A stretch of DNA of 64,000 nucleotides from Clavulina sp. PMI_390 (GCA_015039315.1 WIDE01000051.1:124001-188000); one strand, 5' to 3'. Counted from the first letter of the stretch, positions 46,901 to 58,859 are shown. Numbers and translations are program-made. The notes: generated by a model from the letters alone, not told the origin.

Positions 46901-47012
46901 AGGACGAGATCCAGATAGAATTACTCACCGTGCCCACTGTGGATGTTGGATCCGATGCAACGGAAGTTGGGTTAGCGAGCCTCGTCATGACGGTCGACCT
47001 GAGCTGGAACAT
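43981..47012 (-). CDS. Multi-pass membrane protein with Ser/Thr-rich extracytoplasmic segment, function unknown
   Basis: I do not recognise the family. The start is probably the ATG at 47012 (MFQLRSTVMTRLANPTSVAS), which is uncertain. A first hydrophobic helix (KVTIAYTVFTIVHTLVQIAL) is followed by DAFVLNNHADFLLKDIFRSA and a segment with two Cys (VSCDGNHVCVTVWSPNAKW), then a long Ser/Thr/Ala-rich stretch typical of O-mannosylated cell-surface proteins. After it come about six more helices: VCSGNVAACISCLAFAFHSL, DIVFLAFNIWASGMSFVAVL, HLLLMAFSAFQIVATRNFRV, AQLVLNVVAFIVSVWLSWKL, MYKLVLGLSVVLQLSIFFVV, IFYEVTYLIVLI, MTHIFIGGTILLLGSWAAMF and FFATLTIISIILLCCVLVL. The cytoplasmic tail has WEKVEFPGDNVPTYE and a Ser/Pro-rich end. 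A surface sensor-like role is possible, but that is inference from layout only. Confidence 0.65.
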
Positions 47013-47822
47013 ACCACAAGAGAGAGTTTGGAAACAAGGAAGTTGGATCCCATGGCATAAAACTATATAATATTACGGGTATGAACTTGATGAGTGATAA
47101 GCTGAGGAGCGGAGGTTGGGTGACGAGGCAGGAAACACATGTCATGATGTGGTTGATGGCGGGCCAAGTCGTCACTTACAGAGTATGAAAAAGGTTGGCA
47201 AGTGCCAATGTGAGTTCCAGTTGCCGAAAAATGGCCTCTAGGGCTTTCAAGAAGTGCAAAGGGTCGCCCAGCGACGGTCGAAAGGGCAAAAGAAGGAGAT
47301 GAAGGAGAGTTTAGGAAGCCAGCGCTCTGAACGATCCGGTGATCCCCAGATAGTGGCGAAGGAGAGATACGGCAAGCCTGAAGGGCCTAGGTCTGCCGAT
47401 TTCTGGTCAACCTCTCAAAAGCTTAAGGGTGGTGGACGGGAGAAGGTCGTGCGCCTAGGTTCATGATCGAGAGCAACGCAACCGCGGCCAAGCAAAGAGG
47501 TACTATAGAAAGGTCCATACAGAATATCTCGTCATTTGAATGGGTTCCGTAGCTTGGGAATAACACTATGTGATTGTGATAGTGACGGTGACCATTGTGC
47601 GTTGATAGGGCAATCACGGCCACTCGGCCAAACAAGCCACACTCCACAAACTCTGGGCCTCCCCCATTTAGTGGATAATAATAAATCTGCTACAGAATAT
47701 CCCAGGGGACGGACTGCCAAGATCTAAAATAGTCGATAATGTTTGTAGCTATACATGGAAGAGTCATGCTGGCGACGAACTGGTCGTAATTCGTATGAAT
47801 CAGATTCGAGCGCGCCGCCTCA
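47013..47822. other. Intergenic region
   Basis: Lies between the start of the membrane-protein gene and the stop of the HAD gene (both minus strand). No coding frame was supported; presumed promoter of the membrane-protein gene. Confidence 0.5.
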
Positions 47823-49087
47823 TCATTCATCTTGAATGGTCACCTCGATCATTCCATCCACCCACTGCACAGACATGCTGGGAGTGATCCAGGGTTGCCC
47901 GAGCGCAAACGGTGACAAGATAATCAGCTGGCTGTGCTTTTCTTGCGGCCACTCAGTCGGCGGTGACGACCGACTCACCGTGTCAAGTCCTGAATTATCC
48001 AATCAGGCCCCGCACCTGAAGCAAGCATCTGCTCGCGGCTATGGCTCGTGAGAACTGCGGCCGTCTTTGAGCCGCAGGCTTTGCCGCTCCGAATCCCTGA
48101 TGCGGCATCTTCCACAACAAGCACCTTGGTTGGGTCCACTCCAAGTCTCTTGGCGCCTTCCAGGTACGGATCCGGGAATGGTTTGCCCCGCCTAAAGATA
48201 GCCACAATCAATCCACCCTTGAATACCCCTTTTTGTGGTCTGGGGCCATGGGATAGGAATATCGACGTACGAGACATCCTCTGAGGTGACAATATTTTTC
48301 GGCACGTCAATCCCTGCCATCTTTAGAGCCGGAGGAGCATAGTACGCCGTTGCGGACGTAACAATGGTCCATCTCGCCGCGGTTTCAGGGACCGCGTTTA
48401 GCTGCGCCAGAGCAAGATCAATAGAACTGCTCCGAGGAGCTGGAAATCCCTTTCAACGTACCTGAGCCAGCAAGTCCTTCACCCCTGGGAGTATCTTGGG
48501 GCCTCCTGCAATAACCTCGTCCTCAAAGCGACAGCATTCTTTCTGGGCGTGGAATCAGTGAACGAATTCAGCTGCGTTTGATGGATAGAACTAGGCGCAC
48601 AGTCAAGATTTCTGGATCAGTGATGCCGCAGAACATCTTCAAGCTATCGACAAGCCTCACTCCATGGGACTCTGGGGAACGTTGGCCGAGGTCAGGGATA
48701 CTTGTATTGTGAGAGGTAGCTCGTGTTACCGTGTAGCACCCTTTCTACGTCGACAGGATACGTCTTTGCAAACGAGTGCCAAGCGGCAACCACCCCAGGT
48801 GTAGAGTCAATCAAAGTCTACCAGAATTGCGAGGGTCAACAATATGCAAGATCCACGGATATAAGGAAAGAACGAGTTGTACCCCATCCTATATATCCTC
48901 AATCGATCGACGAATGAATGAGTCAGTTTTGTTCCAGGGAGGGGGGACAACGGCCGATCGGCGCGTTAGACATTTGGAAATCGTTAGATTTCCCATATTC
49001 AAGCCATCAGGATTCGCTGAGATCTTCAGATAAGGATCAAATGCTCGCCATGTCAAACAGAATTGCATCGGCACTAAAGGTAACCAT
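47823..49087 (-). CDS. HAD-superfamily sugar/polyol phosphatase (GPP/DOG-like) with a 6-nt microexon
   Basis: Predicted phosphatase of small phosphorylated sugars or polyols. The ATG at 49087 opens MVTFSADAILFDM (exon 49087-49049). The next residues of the catalytic motif, DG, appear to come from a 6-nt exon at 48888-48883 (flanked by TATATAG and GTACAA). The exon from 48817 continues TLIDSTPGVVAAWHSFAKTY, so motif I FDMDGTLIDST is restored in phase. Later exons give ESHGVRLVDSLKMFCGITDP, ECCRFEDEVIAGGPKILPGV, RWTIVTSATAYYAPPALKMA (motif II Thr/Ser), RGKPFPDPYLEGAKRLGVDP (motif III Lys) and VLVVEDAASGIRSGKACGSK (motif IV). The end, after an intron, is DLTR then MSVQWVDGMIEVTIQDE. The intron before the microexon starts with GCGAGC, not GT. 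The HAD family is certain; the substrate is not. It diverges from GAL7. Confidence 0.85.
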
Positions 49088-49526
49088 TGCGATCACTCTT
49101 AGGCAAAGGGAAGATTGTGACAGGGGATCGAGGGGTTTGGTAGTGGCCTGGGCCAGGTAGATGTGTTTAAGAGAGCTGTTCCAGGGTTGTGACAGTGGAT
49201 AGCCCAGAAAACCAGAGACTGGAACGTTGGAACGTGTGACGGTCCGTTACGGCCCGCGCCCATTACGCGATGCCGCTGACGGTCAGGGCCATCTCTAGAA
49301 AATTAGGCATTCGTATTAGGCTAGCTCTTATCTAGAGCCACATTTAAATGGTTTAGGAAAATTGCGAGAATGACGGCGCTGTGTCAACACATGTGCTGTC
49401 ACGACCTCTTCTGCCATGTCACACTTTCAATGACGACGATGATGAATGCGGAGCATTTGCCGACGGGTCATGCATGGATAAGTCTCGAATGGCTTCTTTC
49501 GCGTCTTTTCACCTATCTTCCCCACC
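49088..49526. promoter_or_regulatory. Divergent promoter region, HAD phosphatase/GAL7
   Basis: About 440 nt separate the divergent starts of the HAD phosphatase and GAL7. A GC-rich block near 49215-49290 holds repeated ACGGTCCG/TACGGCCC-type words, possible zinc-cluster factor sites. This is suggestive only. Confidence 0.4.
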
Positions 49527-51027
49527 ATGGAGTTCGACCCAACCACCCACCCCCATCGCAGATGTAAGGGCTCAGTTCAGCCAAAATTTCTGCCTGATAT
49601 CAGCTAAAAATCCTGGCATACATTCTAGACAACCCCTTGACTGGCGAGTATGTACTCGTTTCCCCGCATCGCACCAAACGTCCCTGGCAAGGCCAGGTAG
49701 AGCCTCCTTCGAAATCCGATCTACCTCAGTACGACCCCCAGTGCTACCTCTGCCCAGGCAACAAACGATCGGGTGGCCAGCAAAATGAGCAGTACACTCA
49801 AACAATGGTGTGTAGCCGCGGGACTAGTTTAGTGTCAAACCTACGGCATATTCACCTCGATCCTGAAAATTCTACCTTCTCAGGTCTTTGAGAACGATTT
49901 TGCTGCTCTCCTGCCCCCTCCTGGCCCAGTTGCACCACCAGCACCTCATCCCCTGCTCCAAACCCAGCCTGTCGAGGGAGGATGCGACGTCTTGACCTTC
50001 CACCCTCGTCACGATCTAACTATCCCCCAACTGGCAATCAGTGATATTGAAGTAATCATCGATCAATGGAAGGCGATCTATAAGCGACGAGGAGCCCAAG
50101 AGGGAATCAAGTATATCCAAATTTTCGAGGTCCGCTACCATATTTATCGATTCGCTCACGTTTTATGACCTGACACATCGTTCTTCCTTGCGCGGCAAAT
50201 CAGAACAAAGGTGCCATGATGGGCTGCTCGAATCCACATCCTCATGGGCAAGTCTGGTCCCTCGGCGAGATTCCTTCTATCCCCGCGACAGAGCTGCGCC
50301 ATCTACGCGAATATGCTGCGACCACTGCTGGCCGCCCATCTTCAGCGCCGCTGACAGCCGATGGGAAACCCTGCTTGCTGTGTGAGTATGCTCACTATGA
50401 GGCCAATTTGCCAGAAGAGGAGCAAGCGAATGGCCGCGTTGTCGCGAAGAACGAGCACTGGATTGCGCTTGTACCTTGGTGGGCCGTATGGCCTTTCGAG
50501 ACCCTTGGTAAAGCCCTTTCAAATGCCTTATCGAGCGAGGACTATATGTGACTTACTCTTTCTTCCTAGTCTTGCCGTACAAGCGCCACATCCCGTCGCT
50601 CCTCGAGCTTACTCCCGAGGAGAGCACGGCGTTCGCAAACATTTTGTCAGCGCTCACTATCCGCTACGACAACCTCTTCTCCACGTCATTCGCCTACTCC
50701 ATGGGGATTCACCAGCGCCCAGTTCCCAAGGCAGAAGGCTCGACAGCGGCGGAAGACGATGGCGATGTTGCTCATCTCCATCTCCACTTCAACCCCCCGC
50801 TACTGAGAAGCGCAAGCGTCCGCAAGTTCCTCGTTGGGTACGTATTTAGTATCGGACTGTTATCAAGCTCTGGCGCGTTGCTCATCATTGTTGTATCAAC
50901 CATCAGGTTCGAGATGATGGGCGAGCCGCAGCGGGATCTCACGGCTGAGCAGGCGGCGAAGCGTCTCAGGGATGTTCCAGCAGTGCATTACTTGAATAAA
51001 CTGGAGGAATCAGCACCACCTGCCTGA
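49527..51027 (+). CDS. GAL7: Galactose-1-phosphate uridylyltransferase
   Basis: Leloir-pathway enzyme exchanging UMP between UDP-glucose and galactose-1-phosphate. The ATG at 49527 gives [11 protein letters not shown]; a short first exon splices (GTAAGG) to [28 protein letters not shown] and [20 protein letters not shown] carry a Cys pair of the metal site. Next come [33 protein letters not shown] and [20 protein letters not shown], whose HPHGQ contains the catalytic histidine. [69 protein letters not shown] and [20 protein letters not shown] complete the fold. The end is [13 protein letters not shown]. About 385 residues, as usual for GAL7. All key residues are present. Confidence 0.95.
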
Positions 51028-51220
51028 CTATATGGTAGTATTCCTCCATTCTCTTGGATAATAGAACATGTATGGCATAGACAGACGCCAAAAAAGTAGG
51101 ACAGTATCAAATACAGGTTGATTTTGCGACAACCAAAGCTGTCAACAGAGAGTTTGGGAAAGACGCAGAGAGCTATAGTTGATGATAATTTACGGGTCAA
51201 GCAGCAAACCGAAACTGGGT

Positions 51221-54150
51221 CTATGCGGCATCGACTTCCATGGCCGCAGCCTTGTCTTGCGTGCGCTGTGCCAGGCCCTGCGCATGCACCTCCATAACCG
51301 CAGCCAATTGCTCCGTCATCTCACCATCCCCATCCCTATCCCCCTCTCCCTCTCCCTGATGCCCAGATAAGCTCCCATTCAGAGCGGCCGGCAATACGCC
51401 TCCGTTCTTGAGCGCCAACTCAGTCTGGAGAGCCGCCTTCGCCAGGCGCGTCTCAACAGCATCCGCAGCAAGCTCCAAGTCGTGCAGGACGTTTGAGACA
51501 GACTGAACCGTCTTGCCAATGTCTTCGCATTTCGCGATAATGGACGCTAGATATTCAGCCTTGCACTTTTTCACACGAGCTTGAACAGACTGAAATCTGC
51601 ACGTTGCATTCCATCAGCCATGGGGCAAAATACGCCAAGTGACGCCGAGTTGGACACCACATAGGCATAGAAGGAGGGAAAGTGAACGTACTCGATCTCG
51701 AGGTTCTTCAATTCAGCGGTCCTTGCGCCTTGGCCAACATTGAGGTGATCCTCCATCGCCCGATTACGCTCTTCGAGCTCGTTGTTCGCCCGACGGGCTC
51801 GGTCAATCTCTGCATCCATCCTCTGTAAATAGGTTACGAGTCAAATTGCGCTTAGCCACATGACGACAACAAAGCTTCTTTGGGCAAACGAACCTGTTGC
51901 GCGGTTGCAATGGAACGTTCTATCGTTCGTCTCTGTCCTTCCAGATCTTTCATTTGGGCCTCAAGTTCCTGGACTGCTCGAGTTCGGGTCTCCAGTGTGG
52001 CTGACAGGTCATCATTCTCTCCCTCGAGCTGCACTGCCTCTGCGGCTTTGGCGCCTTTGAACTTCATGAGTGCTGGGCGTACGACGCCCCTGAGATCGGG
52101 ACCTTGGATCATGTCACGAGGGTCTGCTCTCCCAGAGTAAAGTTGCACACGCAGCTGCGCGTCGCTAATCGGTGCTGGTGGTGTATCAGCATCCAACCCA
52201 CATTGGACAAGGAGCTCGTCATATGTGGCGAGAAGATCCTCTGCCTCATCCGTTTTGCGTGCTACTTGCACCTCGTAATCGTTAACAGTTTTCGTCACTT
52301 GCGCCAGCTTAGCGTTGAGAGTGGCCAAAGCATTGCTAAGTTGCCTTTCTTCGTTTGTAATGCGCTCAATATCCTCTGGTGTGAGGTTTTGCTGCTCGAT
52401 TTGTCGCCGAATATCTTTTTGCTTTGTGTCGAGGTCACGTCGTTCGCCCCCTGGAAAGACGAGGTTGTGAGTAACCAAGAAGATATAGTGTTTTGGAATA
52501 GGGAATAAACGAAGCTTGACATACTTCTTCTCTCCACATCTTCTGTAAAAACGGCAATCTGTCTCTGCAGCTTGTCCACCCTGGATGTTGCGGATTGGAT
52601 ACCCTGTTTGCACTCGTCTATCTTTTTCTGTGCATCTTCCAAATTCTTACAAGCGATCGATAGCGGAGCCTATGGGGCGAATGGGAGGAAGCAATGTGAT
52701 GTCAACTTGATTCGAACCGATGATAAGGGCAGATCGACGAACTGGTCTAGATTTGATTGCGTCAATCTCTTTGAGCATAGTAGCAATCTTTCCTTCATAC
52801 GCCTGCACTTGTTCTTCCTGGGCTTGGAATCGATCGTCTGGCGCAAACGGATAACAGATATTAAGGTCGACTCGCGCGGAGGACAAGGAACTGAGCTTAC
52901 GATATCGGTCAATCAATTGCTGCTCTTCCTCCGCATAGTCTGCAGCCTCGCCCTCTTGGAAAAACTTGCTGTAAGATTTCGCAAGGAAGTCGAACTCAAG
53001 CACGTGGCGGATTTCAGGCTTGTCGTCCATTGTGTTGATCTGGTCGACCTCCATGACGTAGACATCATCTTCGTTGTCGAATAACCAGTCAGCCTTGGCC
53101 TGAATGGGAGCAAGCAGTGAAATACGAGGTGCAAAGTGCGGAGAGAAATGTGCCAAAAGTATGGATCATTGCGACGGATAGTCAATGACTGCAAATAGCG
53201 CGGGAAGGTGAGTTGGGCTCGCTTACCTTTGCTAGTCGAACCATCCAATGTAACATTCCAAGACCGACAAACCATGCATGCGGGGCAGTGATGGTGGTCA
53301 ACATGCTTTTCGTGAACGAGTCCACAAAAGGATAGCCCAAGTCCTTCATGACAGGGCTAAGCTCGTCGGTGACTTTAGCCGTGGCTGCTGCAGCCGCGTC
53401 GCCGCCCAGAACAAAATCAGGATCAAGCTCATACACGAGGAACTTCCAGATTTCTTCGAACTGCTTCATGGTGGGTTCCTTCATGACCTTCGGAGTGAGG
53501 AATGTGAGCTCTACATCTGTCTTGGTCGAGAGAAGATATTCGTAGATCTCTGCTTGAGCTGCGCGCTGCCACGCGGGGTCACGGATAGGGCGAGAGTCGA
53601 CAAGTCGGCCAGACGATGCTGGATTACTGCTTGTAGAGGCTCCTCCCCGACCAGGACGTGAAACGGATGACGATCCGAGATTCGGGCCACTGGTGCTAGA
53701 GCCGCCCATCATCGATCGCCGATTTACGCTAGCGCCGCCGACAGATGTAGCGTAGTTGGTGTTGGCAAGAGAAGATTTCATAGGTGTGCGCGCCTGGTCC
53801 CAGCCTCCTTGCGACTGGCCAAGATGTGCATTACCACCACCACCCGGAGGTGGAGGAGGCGGCATGAGCGAGGCCCCCGCGCGCGAACCACCTCCTTGAC
53901 CGCGCGTCACAGTCGTAGGGACACCAAAGTTCGATTTGCGAGGCCCCCGTTTGTGGCTACTGCTAGCACTAGGCGGCGCGGGCATCATACTGGTCCTTTG
54001 GGACGAAGGTCCAGGTATGCCAGTTGGTGCAGGGTGCCCATAGCCAGAGGACGACTGTTGAAGGTAGTTGTTGGACTTCATGGCAGACGAAGGACCTGGG
54101 ATCCCTGTCGCACTATTGTTGGGATTGATAGAGTAGAGACGGTGCGCCAT
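51221..54150 (-). CDS. NDC80: Kinetochore protein NDC80 (HEC1)
   Basis: Outer-kinetochore subunit that binds microtubules. The ATG at 54150 opens MAHRLYSINPNNSATGIPGP and a basic, Gly/Pro/Ser-rich tail of about 190 residues that includes MPPPPPPGGGG, as expected for the unstructured NDC80 tail targeted by Aurora B. The calponin-homology head follows: DSRPIRDPAWQRAAQAEIYE, LTFLTPKVMKEPTMKQFEEI, WKFLVYELDPDFVLGGDAAA, LGYPFVDSFTKSMLTTITAP, HAWFVGLGMLHWMVRLAK. The long coiled coil is built from several exons, with YAEEEQQLIDRYR, LKEIDAIKS, KEALEDAQKKIDECKQGIQS-like sequence and DIERITNEERQLSNALATLN. The C-terminal part has VKKCKAEYLASIIAKCEDI and LAADAVETRLAKAALQTELA. The order head, coil, C-terminal globular half is complete; some coil exon joints are approximate. 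Confidence 0.9.
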
Positions 54151-54745
54151 TCGATGCTGTAGCTTGAATTACATTCATTAGTTTTGGAGCCAATAACGCG
54201 TCAAGTCAGAGAGAGCATGTATGCAGCTCACCTTGTTGGCTCGATGGCGGGGAGTGTTTGGCTCGCGTTAAGAAGCAACAAGGCCAAACAACAACAACTC
54301 TGCCTGTCAAAGCATGGCGTTTCCAAAGAATACTTCTTCACGAATAACACGAGTAGAATCAATCGCTAGACCAGCCGAACTAGCCGAAAGTACTTCATGT
54401 GATATCCTCTACCGGCAAGAGCTGAGCTATCATAAGTTCTCACCTCGATTTTCTCCAAGCCTGAGGGTCTTCCGTTCCGCATAACATTCGCTCAACGATC
54501 GTTTGACCCATCATTTCTTTGTCACTTCCGCTGAGCTCCGTTATCTCGTAATGCCATTCTTGTTGCCCTACCTATGCCTGAAGCTTCCGTTGTGTCTTCC
54601 GGGGTCTTCATCCTGACCGATTGAGCTTCGGCGATGATTTCAATCCCCGGCTGACGACCGGGCAGCCCTCAACGCAGACTCATAAGAAGATAACACCTAG
54701 CTTGAACTCCTACCACATAAACGCCCTCCTGCTATTCCTTGAAAG
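54151..54745. other. Divergent intergenic region
   Basis: Upstream DNA of NDC80 (leftward) and the MDR oxidoreductase (rightward). No recognisable feature was found beyond short open frames. Confidence 0.5.
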
Positions 54746-56325
54746 ATGACAAACGTTCCCGAGACTCAGAAGGCATGGCAAGTACCGTTCAGTTTTTGAC
54801 GAAAACTGGGCGCTGAATTGAGCCACAATAAGGCGAGCGCATTCTCGAGGGCATCCTCGGCAGGTGGTGACTCTCGATGAGATCCCAGTCCCCAAACCTG
54901 CGCCTGGCCAAGGTGTGAAGGTCCTACTTGCCAAGGGTCTCCTGAGCTCGACGCTTACTTGTCATTGTTGAACAGCATTGATAAAAGTCCATGCTGTCGG
55001 TCTCAACCCTGTGTAAGCAATTTGGCTTCCCACTGCATCAATGTGGGTGTTAGTTAAGCCATATTTGCCATATGACCCCTTCCTCAGCGGGTTCAAGATG
55101 ATTGGGATGGTGCCGAATTTCGCGACCAAACGTCCTCACGTTGTCGAATACGATTTCTGCGGCACCGTTATCGAATCGAATGGTTCTCCATTCAAACTAG
55201 ACGATGTGCTATGGGGATGTTGCTTTGGGGCGATACGAGGGTCGATGGCACAGTACCTTGTGGTGGACCATGAGTTTGCGGCTGTAAAACCGGACTGCCT
55301 GAGCATCGAGGAGGCGGCGGGATTAGGGATGGCAGGGATCACGGCCGAACAGGCTATCTATGGTGCAGCAAGCGTGAAACCGGGACAATCTGTTCTAGTA
55401 GTTGGTGGTAAGTTTGCAGCTCTCACTCTCGCCTTGGGATCATCACAGACTAATGACCTATCTTACTCGGCCTGTTCCTACCTTAAGGCAGCTCTGGGGT
55501 TGGCAGTCTTATGATCAAGATGCTAAAGCAATTGGAATGCAAGGTGTATGCGTCGTGCTCAGGCCGCAACGTCGAGCTGGTGAAATCGCTTGGTGCGGAT
55601 GTAGTCAGTCACCCATTATCCATTGTCCACTATTTCTCTCCGTAGCTCACACCTGCTTCTACTCGATATTTCCTTCGACTTTCGATCAAGGTTTACGACT
55701 ACACTGTGTCGCGGCTATCCACACAGATTGCCGCGCAACCACCATCCCCCAAATTTGACTACATTATCGACGTTATCGGCTCGTCTTATAACACATTCGT
55801 CCACAGCGAAAAATATCTCGCACCCGAGGGAAAATACATCAATGTAGGGAGCCCCGTCGTGGGCTTGTTGACCGCGATCCAGTTCCTCGGTGGGGGCATG
55901 TGGGCCCGGCGCCCAACATGGCTTGGGGGTACCGACCGGCAATGGCTGTACGTCGATTTGATTTGAGTTCCTTCCCTTTCCTTTCATACAATATATCATC
56001 TGATCATCGTGTCAAAAATTTCCGTGGAAATGGTGTAGATTCATGCTTGCCAAGGGCGACGGCAAGACCTGTGCGCGTGTGAATGACATTGTTAACAAAG
56101 GTGTGTGTTATCACCCCCGGCCCACAGCCCCATGACTCGTTTTGCGTTGCCGACGCTCACGCTGTTATTTGTCCGCCCGTTTGGGAAATTTTGAATCGCT
56201 CTCCCACACAAGGCTCCGTGGCCCCGCTGGTTGACAAAGTTTACGAGTTTACGGACCTCTTGAATGCGTATGACTACATCATGACGGGGAGAGCCAAGGG
56301 CAAGGTTATCGTACGGGTGCCATGA
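54746..56325 (+). CDS. MDR-family oxidoreductase (trans-enoyl reductase/quinone reductase-like)
   Basis: Medium-chain NAD(P)H-dependent oxidoreductase related to fungal toxD-like enoyl reductases and zeta-crystallin-type quinone reductases. The ATG at 54746 gives MTNVPETQKAW. The next exon reads VVTLDEIPVPKPAPGQGVKV, then LIKVHAVGLNP, PYLPYDPFLSGFKMIGMVPN, VEYDFCGTVIESNGSPFKLD, GSMAQYLVVDHEFAAVKPDC, LSIEEAAGLGMAGITAEQAI, VKPGQSVLVVGG joined to SSGVGSLMIKMLKQLECKVY (Rossmann loop), and SGRNVELVKSLGADV. PPSPKFDYIIDVIGSSYNTF, APEGKYINVGSPVVG and DKVYEFTDLLNAYDYIMTGR follow, then AKGKVIVRVP. No zinc-ligand Cys cluster is seen, which fits the reductase branch. It stands alone, with no polyketide synthase nearby, so a biosynthetic-cluster role is not supported here. 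Confidence 0.82.
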
Positions 56326-56565
56326 GAGAAGATCTTATCCATATCTATATGAGTTCTCGTCTGACTGTCCTTCGCTTGCTCCCTCTCAGCCGGAGTCGTG
56401 GGGCATGAGAAAAAGGCGCGGAGGGCCGTTCCGCAAAAGTAACCACAAGCTCGTGATTTTATGATTTGCCAAGACTTGAGAAACGATCTTCATTGCATTG
56501 CACATGTGTTCCATTCTCACTGTTGTTTAACTATGGTACAAGTGTTTGGTATGTTGCCAGATATG

Positions 56566-58652
56566 CTAGTGATAATTACATTCAACCAACAAGGGAAGTA
56601 AATCCCCCGGTATATCAACATAATCCATCATGATCCATCCCCGAATCACCGTCTTTGTCGCTCGCTCGCTTTCTTGAACTTTCTCATTATCATTTTGACC
56701 GAGTGGGATATACCCTTTCTCCAGATCGCCCTCTCGCCCATACTCTCGCGCTTGGACTTGGTCCTCGTCCTTGTCTCCTTCGAGGACCTGTAAGACCCAA
56801 TCTCGCACACGCTCGTTGACGCCCCTCCATCCAAACCCTCCCCATCGCCACCCACCCCACCAAATGCCAAAGCCAAGTGCAATCATGGGCGGGAGAGCGA
56901 ACGGAATACTCGATGCAGAGGTGTAGGTCATTGTGAGCGATGGTATCGGCGGCTTGGATGGGGGGAACGGCCAGGGAAAGGTGCTTGTCTGCGATTCGGA
57001 CTGAGAGGAGGAAGAATGGCCAGGTATTGGAGAATAAGGAGGCGGACGAGTAGGAGCATCAGGCACAGTGGCATCCGGTGTCCTTCCCGATCCTGGTGTT
57101 GATCCCAGTGAATTTTCAGGTTCTTGTCTTTCGACAATAAGCGGAGCCGTCGCGAGCTCAAACTTTTCCGGGATAGCCAAGAACGACGGGACAGCATACC
57201 AGTCCTGCATATACACAGACACACCCGCACACATCCATTCGAACACACCACGATAGCTGTCGGGCCAAGTCGTGGGGTGGATGCCCATCCCGCTGTGCTC
57301 GCCGCCTGGCCATCCGCCTACCACGTCCGTGGCACCCGTCTTGCTCGTCTTTATCGACCCTATCACATTCGTAGTTGATGTTAGACAAACAACGGTCGGC
57401 CCAGGATCGGAAGGGGTATCGCGGAATGGGGCATCAAAGTCGGAGAAGCGGGAAAAGAGGATGATCTTGCCCCGGACCTAGTCGAGTGGCGCAGAGTAAG
57501 CTATCAGATTTCATGAACCCTCACTGTTAAACAGATGGCGCGAACCATACCTCGCCAAGACGTGGGATGCGATTGTCAAGAAACCAGAGCTCGCGCTCCG
57601 CATAGACGGCTTCTTTGACGAGCTGCGAGAAGAGGATCGTTGGGGTTTTGGAGAGGTTTTGTTCTCTCTTGATGGACATCTGTCAAGGAATCATGAATCA
57701 GCACATATTTATCTTGATCATGTAGAACAGCAATAGATTTGTACTTACGACGACACACTCTGAGGGATGGGCTCGCAGAAAATCTCTTATGACAGCCAGT
57801 ACAGTGACAAAGCTAACGCGTTGGGAAATGATGCCGTGGTAGCCAATGAGTTCGAGGCCCGAGCCATCAGGGTTAGCTGAGACAGCGAGGCGGATGTCGA
57901 GGACACGGACGCCATTGAGGAGCTGAGCCTCGAGCGGAAAGGTGGGTGATTGGCATTGGGAAAAGGGGTAGCCGTAATAGGCGAGTCTATTGGGTCAACA
58001 GGTGATGAATGAGAGTTGAGAGAGACGAGAGATGGTGTGTACTGACGTATCGTGTGTACCTAGAGAAAGTGAGTGCCCCGGAGAGTTAGAGGTTGGGATG
58101 AATTAGATGAATGCTGTGTGTATGCATGTACCTGGGAGGAGGAAATCGGACAGGGGTCGATCGTCAGGGAAATCGCCTAGGAATGCGGCGAGGTTCCTCG
58201 TTGGAAGCTTGTATTTTGAATCGATCCTAACTTGCGGGAGTGCCTGTAAGAGTATTTGGGAGAGAGACATGTTCATGTTCATTCTTATTCTTTCATTCAC
58301 CCGTTCAATCGGCAGGAAATACTAAACGAAAAACGCAGCTCACATCTTTCTCGTACCCCTCATTCGGTGCCCAGACTCGTGGTAACCCTCGAGCAGGTGA
58401 CATGGAGGGTGCTTGCGGGAGATCTGGGGTCATTGAGATATCTTGAGTTGCCCTCTGGATCGAGGATGCATGCGTAGAGGTAGACGACAATGCTCCTGCC
58501 TCGTGCTCAACAGCCAAGACTTCATCTGAATCCAACTTGACTAAGAGTGCGGATGTTTCGTCCTGCGGGTCGTTGCCCTGGACATGAGGAAGTGTGATGA
58601 GGAAGGCGGTCTTGGGTGAATTGTTATTATTCTCGAGGTGGCCTGGTTGCAT
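56566..58652 (-). CDS. PLC-like phosphodiesterase (PI-PLC X domain)
   Basis: Phosphatidylinositol phospholipase C-like X-domain protein. The start is the ATG at 58652 (MQPGHLENNNNSPKTAF; the codon before it is GTG). After an N-terminal region with PSMSPARGLPRVWAPNEGYE, exons give LAAFLGDFPDDRPLSDFLLP, GTHDTLAYYGYPFSQCQSPT (first catalytic His), LEAQLLNGVRVLDIRLAVSA, LELIGYHGIISQRVSFVTVL (second His), FLRAHPSECVVMSIKREQNL, ERELWFLDNRIPRLGEVRGK, IILFSRF and a last exon with GMGIHPTTWPDSYRGVFEWM. The remainder is a Pro/Ser-rich linker, a hydrophobic segment ASSIPFALPPMIALGFGIWW and a charged tail. THDT and YHG are the bacterial/fungal type X-domain catalytic pair; no Y or C2 domain follows. The hydrophobic segment near the end could be a membrane anchor. 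Confidence 0.87.
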
Positions 58653-58859
58653 CACGAAGGCTTGCTACTTTTTGTGACTTGTGCTGCTGCTGTCAAACAG
58701 TCAAAATGCTGTTGATGGGGATTCCCTTGATGGCGTGCACAACCGCCTGGCGCGGGTGGCGTGGATCACCAGGGGGACGGTCTAGGCAGGTGCGTGGCGC
58801 AATGACGACGGTACCCCCAAAATTAAGCGCTGCCATTGAGTCATGCACTGCCACCCAAT

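Noticed and set aside
54746..58652. Secondary-metabolite cluster around the enoyl-reductase-like gene
   Set aside because: No synthase, P450, transporter or cluster regulator is adjacent; neighbours are NDC80 and a PLC-like protein.
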